From Thiothrix sp. UBA5583 (GTDB lineage Bacteria; Pseudomonadota; Gammaproteobacteria; Thiotrichales; Thiotrichaceae): a DNA stretch of 64,000 nucleotides. Below are positions 34,267 to 41,556 of the stretch, piece after piece. Where the stretch lies: positions 242,695 through 306,694 of the forward strand of contig DILV01000026.1 in assembly GCA_002425225.1 (NCBI GenBank), written 5' to 3'. Positions within the stretch are counted from its first letter, which is position 1. Each line of letters begins with the position of its first letter. The notes beneath the pieces were generated by a model that was not told where the DNA came from, searched no databases, and saw nothing but the letters and a program-made list of their open reading frames with translations. The position numbers were made by a program, and so were the translations under genes.

Positions 34267-35954
34267 TGCACGCCCCCACCCACCACCACCCGCATGATGC
34301 TGGCTGGATTGCCCAACAGTTCCAGCAATTGCCAGCCGTTCACCATGCCGTGATTGCCCGCGAATATGCCCAACGGTTCCGCACTGCTGGCGCTCATGAC
34401 GGCGAAAAGCGGCGCAATGCCAACCTGTACCTGCTGAACCTGACCGAACAGACAGGCGTTCGCGGCTTCACCCTCTCCGATGATGACATCAAGCGCAAAG
34501 CAGAACGCCTTGCCCTGCAATGCCGCAAGACTGCCCGCCTTGCCACCGCTCCCGCCCAAGCCCATGCCGCCCTACTGGCAATGTACGAAAGTCAGGGTTT
34601 TGACCCGGCAGCACTGGGCGCTTACGACAGCACCGGGCTGATAGCCCGCCTGTCTGATGCTGACTTCTGGCGGCGGCAACTGACCCGCCAGCAAGACCGG
34701 CAGCAAGAAGCCTTTGCCATCCGGCTGGGCATTGTCCGGCGTGGTCGTGGCCTGTATGTCTCTGATGCAGCCTTCCAGACCCTTCAGGCGCGGATTGCTT
34801 CCAGCCTCAAGGCGATGGCAGCACTGGAAGCCATCAACGAAGAAACCGGCGAAACCGTGGACATGCTGACCGTGCTGAAAGGCAGCGTGGCAAACCCGGA
34901 AGTCCGGCGCGTGGAACTCATGGTCAGGATGCGCGGCTTTGAAAATGCCGCCACCCAAGCCGGACACATCGGCACGTTCTACACCCTTACCTGTCCCTCA
35001 AAGTATCACCGCTTCACCGTGGACAAGGACACCGGCAAACCAGCCGACAACCCCAACTACGCAGGCAGCACCCCACGGCAGGCGCAAGCCTACCTCACCG
35101 CACTATGGGCGCGTATCCGCTCCAAGCTCAAACGCGATGGCCTGACCGCCTACGGCTTCCGCGTGGCAGAGCCACACCATGACGGCTGTCCCCATTGGCA
35201 CATGCTGCTGTTTGCGCCCCCAGCACAACAGGCAGGCGTTACCGCCATCATCCAGCACTATGCCCTGCTGGAAGACGGGAACGAACCCGGCGCAGCACAG
35301 TACCGTTTCAAGGCGGTAGCCATCGACAGCAGCAAGGGCAGTGCCACCGGCTACATTGCCAAATACGTTTCAAAGAACATCAACGGCTATGGCGTGGATG
35401 AAGACTTTGAAGGCGGCACTGATGCGGCTGACAGTGCGCAGCGAGTGCGGGCATGGGCAAGCCATTGGGGTATCCGCCAGTTCCAGCAGATTGGCGGCGC
35501 ACCCGTGGGCGTATGGCGCGAACTGCGCAGGCTGGACACCGCCCCTGATGGCCTGCTGGAACAAGCACGGCAAGCAGCGGATGCAGGCGACTGGGGCGCA
35601 TATCTGGCGCTGCAAGGCGGCGTGTGTGCGCTCAGAAAGGATATGCCCCTCAAGGTCTACACCGTGGAACGCATCAACACCGACACGGGCGAAGTCATCA
35701 GCAACAAATACGGGGAGATTGTCGGCAAGGTGGACGGCGTGGCACTGGCAGACATCCAGCAAGTGCAAACCCGCCTGCACGTCTGGCGCATCCAGCCCAA
35801 GGCAAAGCAGCCCGAACAGGAAACCCCAGTGCATTACGTGGCAGGGTTCGACCTGCTGCAAAGCGTGCTGTCTTCCTCTTCCAGCGGCGCAGCCGCGCCC
35901 CCTTGGAGTCCTGTCAATAACTGTACGGCAACAGCCGGGGAGGTGCTGCCATGA
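34263..35954 (+). CDS. A: P2 gpA-type replication endonuclease
   Basis: 563 residues. The HUH metal site is CPHWHMLLF (H311 and H313), and the two-tyrosine helix is YIAKYVSKN (Y364 and Y368), the arrangement of phage P2/phiX174 gpA rolling-circle initiators. The N-terminal 150 residues are helical and Arg-rich, and the RPAQQ-type region between 225 and 300 carries the TLTCPSKYHR segment usual in gpA. It nicks its own origin and leads replication. With it the element can replicate independently of the helper, unlike P4, which uses a primase-helicase. It is ATGA-coupled to both neighbours. The origin is usually inside this gene. Confidence 0.93.
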   Translation: MMHAPTHHHPHDAGWIAQQFQQLPAVHHAVIAREYAQRFRTAGAHDGEKRRNANLYLLNLTEQTGVRGFTLSDDDIKRKAERLALQCRKTARLATAPAQAHAALLAMYESQGFDPAALGAYDSTGLIARLSDADFWRRQLTRQQDRQQEAFAIRLGIVRRGRGLYVSDAAFQTLQARIASSLKAMAALEAINEETGETVDMLTVLKGSVANPEVRRVELMVRMRGFENAATQAGHIGTFYTLTCPSKYHRFTVDKDTGKPADNPNYAGSTPRQAQAYLTALWARIRSKLKRDGLTAYGFRVAEPHHDGCPHWHMLLFAPPAQQAGVTAIIQHYALLEDGNEPGAAQYRFKAVAIDSSKGSATGYIAKYVSKNINGYGVDEDFEGGTDAADSAQRVRAWASHWGIRQFQQIGGAPVGVWRELRRLDTAPDGLLEQARQAADAGDWGAYLALQGGVCALRKDMPLKVYTVERINTDTGEVISNKYGEIVGKVDGVALADIQQVQTRLHVWRIQPKAKQPEQETPVHYVAGFDLLQSVLSSSSSGAAAPPWSPVNNCTATAGEVLP

Positions 35955-36310
35955 ACCACCACCCTGATGAACTCTGGATGCTGCACCAGTACCGGCAGCA
36001 AACACAGCACCCCGCCCCAACCGCAGGCAACCGCCTTGCCGACCTGCTGGCAAGTATCGACTGGCACAAAGTATTCATCGTCACGGCGGCAATGGTCGCC
36101 CTGTCCTGCATCCTGTTTGCCAGTTACAAGCTGGTTGCCATCTGGAACCAGTACCGCGACTGGCTGCTGTTCCTGTCGTTCGTTGACCAGCACTACCCGC
36201 TGACCGTGTTCAGCGCACTGTTTGCCTTCAATTACCTGCAACACCGGGACAGCGAAAGCATGGGCATGTTCGCCCTGTTTTCAGCCGTCCTGAATGCCCT
36301 ATTGGTTTAA
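35951..36310 (+). CDS. Small membrane protein of the element
   Basis: 119 residues with a soluble N-terminus (about 40 residues) and two or three hydrophobic spans (VFIVTAAMVALSCILFASYK, then a span near 80-100). ATGA-coupled to the gpA-like gene. No family recognised. A helper for the large membrane protein that follows is plausible. Confidence 0.6.
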   Translation: MNHHPDELWMLHQYRQQTQHPAPTAGNRLADLLASIDWHKVFIVTAAMVALSCILFASYKLVAIWNQYRDWLLFLSFVDQHYPLTVFSALFAFNYLQHRDSESMGMFALFSAVLNALLV

Positions 36311-36321
36311 GGGGAAGAATC

Positions 36322-37929
36322 ATGGAAAACAACCAACTTGATGCAAAAAAACTGGAAATCCTGCAAGAGCAACTCAAGGTACACACCGAACAGGACAAAC
36401 GCGCCACGATGCTGCTGAAGCTGGCAATGGTGCTAACCGGGCTGCTGTACTTCATGTTTGAAAAGCACCTGTTCCTTGGGGACGCCATCACATGGGCAGC
36501 CTACTTTCAGGAATGGCATTCCGCACTCGACTTCCTGCTGATGTTCGTCATTGTCGTGATGAGTGCCGTCTTTCTGGCATGGGTCAAACATCATGCTTAC
36601 CTGCACTTCGGGCTGTATGGCTCCATCGGCCTGATCGTGTTCACCGTTATCGGCTTTGCCCTGTTTGCCGAGTTCTTCAGTTCATCCGCCAGTCAGGACA
36701 CCAAAAGCCGCGTACTGCTGGCAAACGATGCAGCCTATCAAGCCACCCTTGCCCCAATAGCCACGGTTCCAGCCGCACCGCTGTTAGGTGGCAGTAGTGA
36801 AGCCATCGCACGAGCGGAACAGAATCATGCCCGCTGCATGGCAAATCTGGGCAAGCCAGGGTATCCGCACTGCAACGGTGACAAAGCCAAACTCGACAGC
36901 CTCAAAGCCGAAGAAGCAGCCAACCGGCAAGCCGCCAAAGACATAGCCATTCAGTCCAACATCGCCACGGAGCAACTGAGGAACGAGCGGCAAGACAAGC
37001 TCAAAGCCGACAGTTACAACGCGGTGATTGTCTCAATGGCAAGATTCCTTGGTAGCCTGACCGGAACCAGCTACACCGACCACATCAAGGCGGCAACCGT
37101 CTTGACCATGCTCTTGGTTGCCGTGGCGTTTGAAATCCTGCACCACTTCCTGAGCCACGCCAAAGAACGCGCACAGAATGCCCGCTATGCCCTTGAACTG
37201 GAGCTGGCGAAATACAGCGGTCTTGCCCTACCCGAGAAACCCGACAGCGTACTGCCGCCCACTGACGGCGGCTTCAAGCAATCCGGTATCGGCTTCACCG
37301 CCCCTATCGGCAACACCGCCAAACTGGGCAACGCTGAGGCAGTCCCGCAGCACACCGGGCAGGCTGATACGGTAACAAGCGCCCCACTGTTCAAGTACCA
37401 GCAACCGCACCCGGCAGCAGCACCTGAGGTGAAAAAGCAGCCGTTCGGCTTCATCCCTACCCGTGCCAAATTGCAACCAGAACCGGCAGCAGATGACACC
37501 GGCAGCACCTACCGGCAAGCCATCCGGGACGGTTCCGCAGGCTGGCAGGATACCCCGCTTGATGCACCTCTGCACCCTCAAGCCAGAACCTCAAGCGAAC
37601 CTCAGGCCGGAGGGGGTAATAACCTCAGGCCGGAGGGTAGCAAGATCAACCCTCAGGAGAAGGTTATACAGGTTCCTGATGGGCTGTATGAGCAATGGGT
37701 GAAGGCCGTCTATGCTGGTGATTGCCTGCCATCCCTCAAGGGTTCGTGGTCATGGGTACAGAAGCGCATAGCAGGTACTCAGAAAGTGAAGGCATCAGCA
37801 ACAAACCGAGAAATCAGACTGGTAGCAGAAAGTTTTTTCCTCCGGGCGGTGAAGGACGGACACGCCAGCATTAACCCGAAATACACAGATCCTAAATGCG
37901 GTCTGTCTAAATACTTGTGGAGCAAATGA
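36322..37929 (+). CDS. Large membrane protein with coiled coil and C-terminal soluble domain
   Basis: 535 residues. A short helix (1-30) precedes three hydrophobic spans (about 38-52, 67-90, 95-122), a periplasmic-size loop with a coiled coil (180-240; EEAANRQAAKDIAIQSNIAT), a fourth span near 255-275, a long Pro/Thr/Ala linker, and a C-terminal domain of about 85 residues (YEQWVKAVYAGDCLPSLKGS ... CGLSKYLWSK) that may bind DNA or partner proteins. GGGGAAG precedes the start. Similar membrane proteins occur after rep genes in some filamentous phages and plasmids, but there is no Walker motif, so it is not a Zot/FtsK-type ATPase. Superinfection exclusion or replication at the membrane are possible. 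Confidence 0.6.
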   Translation: MENNQLDAKKLEILQEQLKVHTEQDKRATMLLKLAMVLTGLLYFMFEKHLFLGDAITWAAYFQEWHSALDFLLMFVIVVMSAVFLAWVKHHAYLHFGLYGSIGLIVFTVIGFALFAEFFSSSASQDTKSRVLLANDAAYQATLAPIATVPAAPLLGGSSEAIARAEQNHARCMANLGKPGYPHCNGDKAKLDSLKAEEAANRQAAKDIAIQSNIATEQLRNERQDKLKADSYNAVIVSMARFLGSLTGTSYTDHIKAATVLTMLLVAVAFEILHHFLSHAKERAQNARYALELELAKYSGLALPEKPDSVLPPTDGGFKQSGIGFTAPIGNTAKLGNAEAVPQHTGQADTVTSAPLFKYQQPHPAAAPEVKKQPFGFIPTRAKLQPEPAADDTGSTYRQAIRDGSAGWQDTPLDAPLHPQARTSSEPQAGGGNNLRPEGSKINPQEKVIQVPDGLYEQWVKAVYAGDCLPSLKGSWSWVQKRIAGTQKVKASATNREIRLVAESFFLRAVKDGHASINPKYTDPKCGLSKYLWSK

Positions 37930-38138
37930 ACATGGAGCAGCAAAAACAAAATCAGCGTATTGCCTATTGGGCAGATGGTTTTCACCTCTCCGAAGAATCA
38001 GCAAGGCTATGTGTCGATGTAGGGGCATTCTCTGCTGATTACCAAATAGCAGAATTCCCGGCTGATGCTGACCCGGCATTGATCGACAGTGAAATAGCTG
38101 CGCTACTGGTGCAACAGGCAGGGCAGGCCAGCACCTGA
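37926..38138 (+). CDS. Small acidic protein
   Basis: 70 residues, ATGA-coupled to the membrane protein. Sequence such as RIAYWADGFHLSEESARLCVDVG and EFPADADPALIDSEIAALL; no family recognised. Last coupled gene before the repeats and terminator at 38141-38200. Confidence 0.55.
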   Translation: MNMEQQKQNQRIAYWADGFHLSEESARLCVDVGAFSADYQIAEFPADADPALIDSEIAALLVQQAGQAST

Positions 38139-38140
38139 CC

Positions 38141-38173
38141 GCTATCAACCAGCTATCAACTAACCATCAACGA
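38141..38173. repeat. Three tandem 11-mers
   Basis: GCTATCAACCA, GCTATCAACTA and ACCATCAACGA lie head to tail directly before the terminator. The spacing of one helical turn is that of iterons or of a cooperative regulator site. Confidence 0.55.
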
Positions 38174-38200
38174 AGCCGGGACAAGTACCCGGCTTTTTTA
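38174..38200 (+). terminator. Rho-independent terminator
   Basis: AGCCGGG and CCCGGCT pair around seven bases, followed by six T. It ends the replication operon. The stem is nearly the same as that of the terminator at 28131. Confidence 0.88.
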
Positions 38201-38243
38201 TGCCAGAATACCACCGTCAAAATGACAACCCGATGGAGGAATC

Positions 38244-38531
38244 ATGTACCAAGACTGGAGACAATGGGCGCGGCTATGTTATGCACTGTTACTGCTGGCG
38301 CTGGTCTGGATGCTCATCAAGCCAGAGCAGTTAGAACAGTTTGCCAACTGGCAAGAAGCGCGGAACCTTCCCAAAGGCTTCCCCCTGTTGCAAGTCTCGC
38401 TCTTTGCCGTCTCAGCCGGTTTGATCTTCCCGAAGTCCAAACGGCTCGACAGCGACAACGCCAGCGATTCCTTGCAGTTCGCGGCTGGTCTGGCGCTTTC
38501 GGGGGTGGCGTGGCTTATCGCGCTACTGTAG
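38244..38531 (+). CDS. Small membrane protein at the element's right end
   Basis: 95 residues, with one hydrophobic span near 13-30 (LCYALLLLALVWMLIKP), a second around 50-62 (VSLFAVSAGLIFP) and a third at the C-terminus (GLALSGVAWLIALL). GGAGG precedes ATG 38244. Lies alone after the terminator. Holin-like size, but the sequence does not show a typical holin, and no endolysin is present. Confidence 0.55.
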   Translation: MYQDWRQWARLCYALLLLALVWMLIKPEQLEQFANWQEARNLPKGFPLLQVSLFAVSAGLIFPKSKRLDSDNASDSLQFAAGLALSGVAWLIALL

Positions 38532-38714
38532 CCATATTTCCCTGATGGGAACCATACGTGTGTATAGGGTAGGGGAATCTGGCTGCTTACAAGGATAGTT
38601 ATTGAGTTAGTGCGTGCTGGGGGCTATTCTTGTGCATGATTCTGAACAATAGAGAAATGAACATGCAAGCAATGACTAGATAACTTATTGAAAAACCGTC
38701 ACATAACAACAATG

Positions 38715-38740
38715 ACCGGGTATAAAAGCGGGTATGGAAT
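38715..38740. repeat. Right-end arm-type repeat
   Basis: GACCGGGTATAAAAGCGGGT and the following bases repeat the motif found at 25232 and 25286. Presence only near both ends supports a recombination role. Confidence 0.55.
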
Positions 38741-38793
38741 CAATTTAAGAAATAAAAAATACTTAAAAGTCAGTGTGTTATGGTTGCAGTTAA

Positions 38794-38810
38794 ATTCACA
38801 TCACCCTCCA
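38794..38810 (+). other. Candidate attR
   Basis: ATTCACATCACCCTCCA differs from the tRNA-Gly 3' end by one substitution and a two-base deletion, and GTT also matches three bases further upstream. It lies 54 bases outside the arm repeat. Divergence from a perfect repeat means the border is not certain. Confidence 0.45.
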
Positions 38811-38905
38811 GGCATGTGATTTTCAACGCTCCCTCCCACTAGCATCACCTCATGAAGATGCACGCACAAGTTTCCTGCATCACGCTTCATTTTGCTGCAT
38901 TGCAA

Positions 38906-38922
38906 TGCACTATAATGGTGCT
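38906..38922 (+). promoter_or_regulatory. NtrC binding site upstream of glnL
   Basis: TGCACTATAATGGTGCT matches 16 of 17 positions of the enterobacterial NtrC consensus (TGCACYA-N3-TGGTGCA). Its centre is about 107 bases before the predicted sigma-54 transcript start. A half site lies 30 bases further upstream. Confidence 0.8.
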
Positions 38923-38994
38923 TTGTGAGTGATCGCCGCTTTGTCGATGATTAAACTATTGCCTATATGATTGATTTACAAGAGATGGTTTGCA

Positions 38995-39010
38995 TGGCAC
39001 TAAATTTGCA
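38995..39010 (+). promoter_or_regulatory. Sigma-54 promoter of glnL-glnG
   Basis: TGGCACTAAATTTGCA fits the sigma-54 consensus perfectly: GG and GC are separated by ten bases. The start of transcription is expected at about 39021, one base before the glnL ATG, so the transcript would be almost leaderless. Confidence 0.85.
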
Positions 39011-39021
39011 TTACATCCGCC

Positions 39022-40074
39022 ATGAATGAAGCAAGTGCAATAAAAAATGATCTACTGGACATGCTGACCTGCGCTATTTTGGTGCTGGACGATGCGCTGC
39101 ACGTGGTTTACATGAACCAGTCAGGAGAAATGCTGTTTGGGCAAAGCAAACAACGGGTGATGGGCGAGTCCATCGGTCAACTGTTGCGCAGTGAAGATTT
39201 CATGGGGTATTTGCGGCTGGGTTTGAAAGACCATGAGCCGCAATCCATCCGCGAATGTGTGGTGGATGTGTTGTACGGTGAAACAATAACCATTGATTGC
39301 ATGGTGACGCCTATTTCCACTACAGGCTGGCCTCACCACCTGTTACTGGAAATACACCGCATTGACCGCAAGCTGCGCATTGTGCGCGAACAGCAGGTCA
39401 TCCACCAGCAACAGGCTGCACGTGAACTGGTACGGGGCATTGCTCACGAAATCAAGAACCCGCTAGGGGGCTTGCGCGGTGCTGCCCAGTTGCTGGAAAG
39501 TGAGCTGGATGAGCCGGAACTCAAGGAATACACCCAGATCATCATTTCCGAAGCCGACCGTCTGAAAAATCTGGTCAACGGCATGTTGGGACCAAGCCGC
39601 TTGCCTCATGCCGAGCGGGTCAACATTCATGAAGTGCTGGAACACGTGCGCCAACTGGTCAGCACCGATTTGCCGCCGGAAGTGCAGATTGTACGTGACT
39701 ATGATCCCAGTATCCCCGAATTCATGGGCGACCGCGACCAGATGGTGCAAGTGGTGTTGAACATTGTCAGCAATGCGGTGCAGGCACTCGCAGGGCAGGG
39801 CACAATCGAGCTGCATACCCGTATCCAGCGGCAATTTACCATCCAGCAAGTGCGTTACCGGCATGTTCTCAAGGTTGAAATATGTGATAACGGGCCGGGT
39901 GTACCCGAGCATTTGCGCGACAAGATTTTCCTGCCGATGGTCAGCGGTACGGCGGAAGGCAGCGGCTTGGGGCTAGCTATTGCCCAGTCGCTGGTACGCC
40001 GCCACAAAGGGCTGGTGCATTGTGAATCCTTGCCCGGTCGTACCTGCTTTTCCATCCTGATTCCACTGGAGTGA
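39022..40074 (+). CDS. glnL: Nitrogen regulation sensor kinase GlnL (NtrB)
   Basis: 350 residues, the usual NtrB size. A PAS-type sensor (1-120; CAILVLDDALHVVYMNQSGE) precedes the H box GIAHEIKNPLGGLRGAAQLL, an N box (LNIVSNAVQAL) and G boxes (DNGPGVP, GSGLGLAI). It phosphorylates NtrC when PII signals nitrogen limitation. ATG 39022 gives an N-terminus close in length to E. coli GlnL; ATG 39061 would cut into the PAS domain. The promoter indicates positive autoregulation by NtrC. Confidence 0.95.
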   Translation: MNEASAIKNDLLDMLTCAILVLDDALHVVYMNQSGEMLFGQSKQRVMGESIGQLLRSEDFMGYLRLGLKDHEPQSIRECVVDVLYGETITIDCMVTPISTTGWPHHLLLEIHRIDRKLRIVREQQVIHQQQAARELVRGIAHEIKNPLGGLRGAAQLLESELDEPELKEYTQIIISEADRLKNLVNGMLGPSRLPHAERVNIHEVLEHVRQLVSTDLPPEVQIVRDYDPSIPEFMGDRDQMVQVVLNIVSNAVQALAGQGTIELHTRIQRQFTIQQVRYRHVLKVEICDNGPGVPEHLRDKIFLPMVSGTAEGSGLGLAIAQSLVRRHKGLVHCESLPGRTCFSILIPLE

Positions 40075-40076
40075 AC

Positions 40077-41498
40077 ATGACCCACAGCGAAAACATCTGG
40101 GTTGCCGATGATGACCGTTCCATCCGTTGGGTACTGGAACGGGCTCTGCAAAAAGCCGACATTGGTGTACGCAGTTTCGAGACAGCCGATCAGGTCATCG
40201 CCGCCTTACGCAGTCAGCAGCCGGATGCACTCATGACCGACATCCGAATGCCGGGAACCGATGGCTTGTTGCTACTGGAACGGATGCAGCGCGAATACCC
40301 GGAAATTCCGGTCATCATCATGACGGCACACTCCGACCTGGAAAGTGCGGTATCGGCTTATCAGGGGGGAGCTTTCGAGTATTTGCCCAAACCATTCGAC
40401 GTGAACGAAGCAGTCGATCTGGTACGACGTGCCTGCAAGATGCGTCACGAACGTGAAGCCAACCGCAGCAAGGAAACCACCCCCGAGCTACTGGGAGGGC
40501 GCGACATTATCGGTCATGCCCCGGCGATGCAGGAAGTGTTCCGTGCCATCGGGCGACTGTCCAAATCCAGCATTACGGTGCTGATCACCGGTGAATCCGG
40601 CACGGGCAAGGAGTTGGTCGCCAAAGCCTTGCATACCCACAGCCCACGCGCCAACAAGCCGTTCATTGCCCTCAACACGGCAGCGATTCCGCGCGAGTTG
40701 CTGGAGTCGGAACTGTTCGGGCACGAAAAAGGTGCATTCACGGGGGCGTATGCCCAACGCAAGGGACGTTTTGAGCAAGCCGATGGTGGTACGCTGTTTC
40801 TGGATGAAATCGGCGACATGCCCGCCGAGTTGCAAACCCGTTTGCTACGGGTACTGGCGGAAGGCACATTCTATCGTGTTGGTGGGCATACACCGGTCAA
40901 AGTGGATGTACGTATCATCGCTGCTACCCACCAAAATCTGGAGGAATTGGTACACAAGGGCACATTCCGCGAAGACCTGTTCCACCGTCTCAACGTGATT
41001 CGTATCCACAACCCGCCGTTGCGCGAGCGGCGCGAAGACATCCCACTGTTGCTCAACCATTTCCTACGGCGGGCGGCGGAAGAGTTGCAGGTGGAAGTCA
41101 AAACCCTGTCACCGCTGGTCACTGAGCACCTGCAAAGTCTGTCATGGGCTGGCAACGTACGCCAATTGGAAAACACCTGCCGCTGGCTGACGGTGATGGC
41201 ATCCGGGCGCGAGATCGTGATGGATGATTTGCCAAACGAACTGGTGGACAGCGCTCACGACCACAAACAGGAAATGCCGGGAAGCTGGGAAAAAGCGCTG
41301 GCGCAGTTTGCCGATTTCCGCCTCAACAAGGGCGTGCATAACCTGCTGGATGAACTCAGCCCGGTGTTTGAACGTATCCTGCTTCAGGCGGCACTGAAAA
41401 AAACTGGTGGGCGCAAGATCGAAGCAGCGGAGCTGCTGGGCTGGGGGCGGAATACGCTGACCCGCAAGCTCAAGGAGCTGGGGGTGGAGGAGGGGTGA
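40077..41498 (+). CDS. glnG: Nitrogen regulator NtrC (GlnG)
   Basis: 473 residues. The receiver domain has the phospho-acceptor Asp in LMTDIRMPGTDGL; the AAA+ domain has GESGTGKE (Walker A), GAFTGA (sigma-54 contact) and LFLDEIGDMP (Walker B); the C-terminal Fis-type HTH is KIEAAELLGWGRNTLTRKL. It activates sigma-54 promoters. GGAG six bases upstream supports ATG 40077 rather than the GTG at 40071. Predicted targets in this window are the glnL and glnA promoters. Confidence 0.96.
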   Translation: MTHSENIWVADDDRSIRWVLERALQKADIGVRSFETADQVIAALRSQQPDALMTDIRMPGTDGLLLLERMQREYPEIPVIIMTAHSDLESAVSAYQGGAFEYLPKPFDVNEAVDLVRRACKMRHEREANRSKETTPELLGGRDIIGHAPAMQEVFRAIGRLSKSSITVLITGESGTGKELVAKALHTHSPRANKPFIALNTAAIPRELLESELFGHEKGAFTGAYAQRKGRFEQADGGTLFLDEIGDMPAELQTRLLRVLAEGTFYRVGGHTPVKVDVRIIAATHQNLEELVHKGTFREDLFHRLNVIRIHNPPLRERREDIPLLLNHFLRRAAEELQVEVKTLSPLVTEHLQSLSWAGNVRQLENTCRWLTVMASGREIVMDDLPNELVDSAHDHKQEMPGSWEKALAQFADFRLNKGVHNLLDELSPVFERILLQAALKKTGGRKIEAAELLGWGRNTLTRKLKELGVEEG

Positions 41499-41556
41499 GA
41501 ACTGGGTCATAGCCCAGTGTCCATGAGGTTTTGGTATCAAAAGTGGTATCAAAAGC

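Larger units (their letters stand above)
25102..38810 (+). mobile_element. 13.7-kb integrated satellite-like element with P2-type capsid genes
   Basis: Bounded by a tRNA-Gly and a degenerate copy of its 3' end. About 20 genes, all on the plus strand: integrase, ProQ/FinO, TumE/TumA, XRE regulator, P2-like N, M and O genes, an AT-rich cargo gene, a structured leader, AlpA-like regulator, HUH replication endonuclease and membrane proteins. Genes are intact and densely packed, many with ATGA overlaps. Portal, large terminase, tail, lysis and conjugation genes are absent, so it is neither a complete P2 prophage nor an ICE. A GGGTAT-N6-7-CGGGTA motif occurs twice at the left end and once at the right end. 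Satellite status is inferred; a stably decayed prophage is the alternative. Confidence 0.75.
38532..39021. other. Right element end and glnL control region
   Basis: 490 bases without a gene. From left to right: AT-rich sequence, the arm-type repeat (38715-38740), the candidate attR (38794-38810), then core chromosome with an NtrC site (38906-38922), a weaker half site (38876-38892) and a sigma-54 promoter (38995-39010). In the uninterrupted chromosome the tRNA-Gly would directly precede the glnL control region. Confidence 0.65.

Noticed and set aside
25121-38810. Complete P2 prophage or an integrative conjugative element
   Set aside because: No portal, large terminase, tail, lysis, relaxase or type IV secretion gene is present in the interval.
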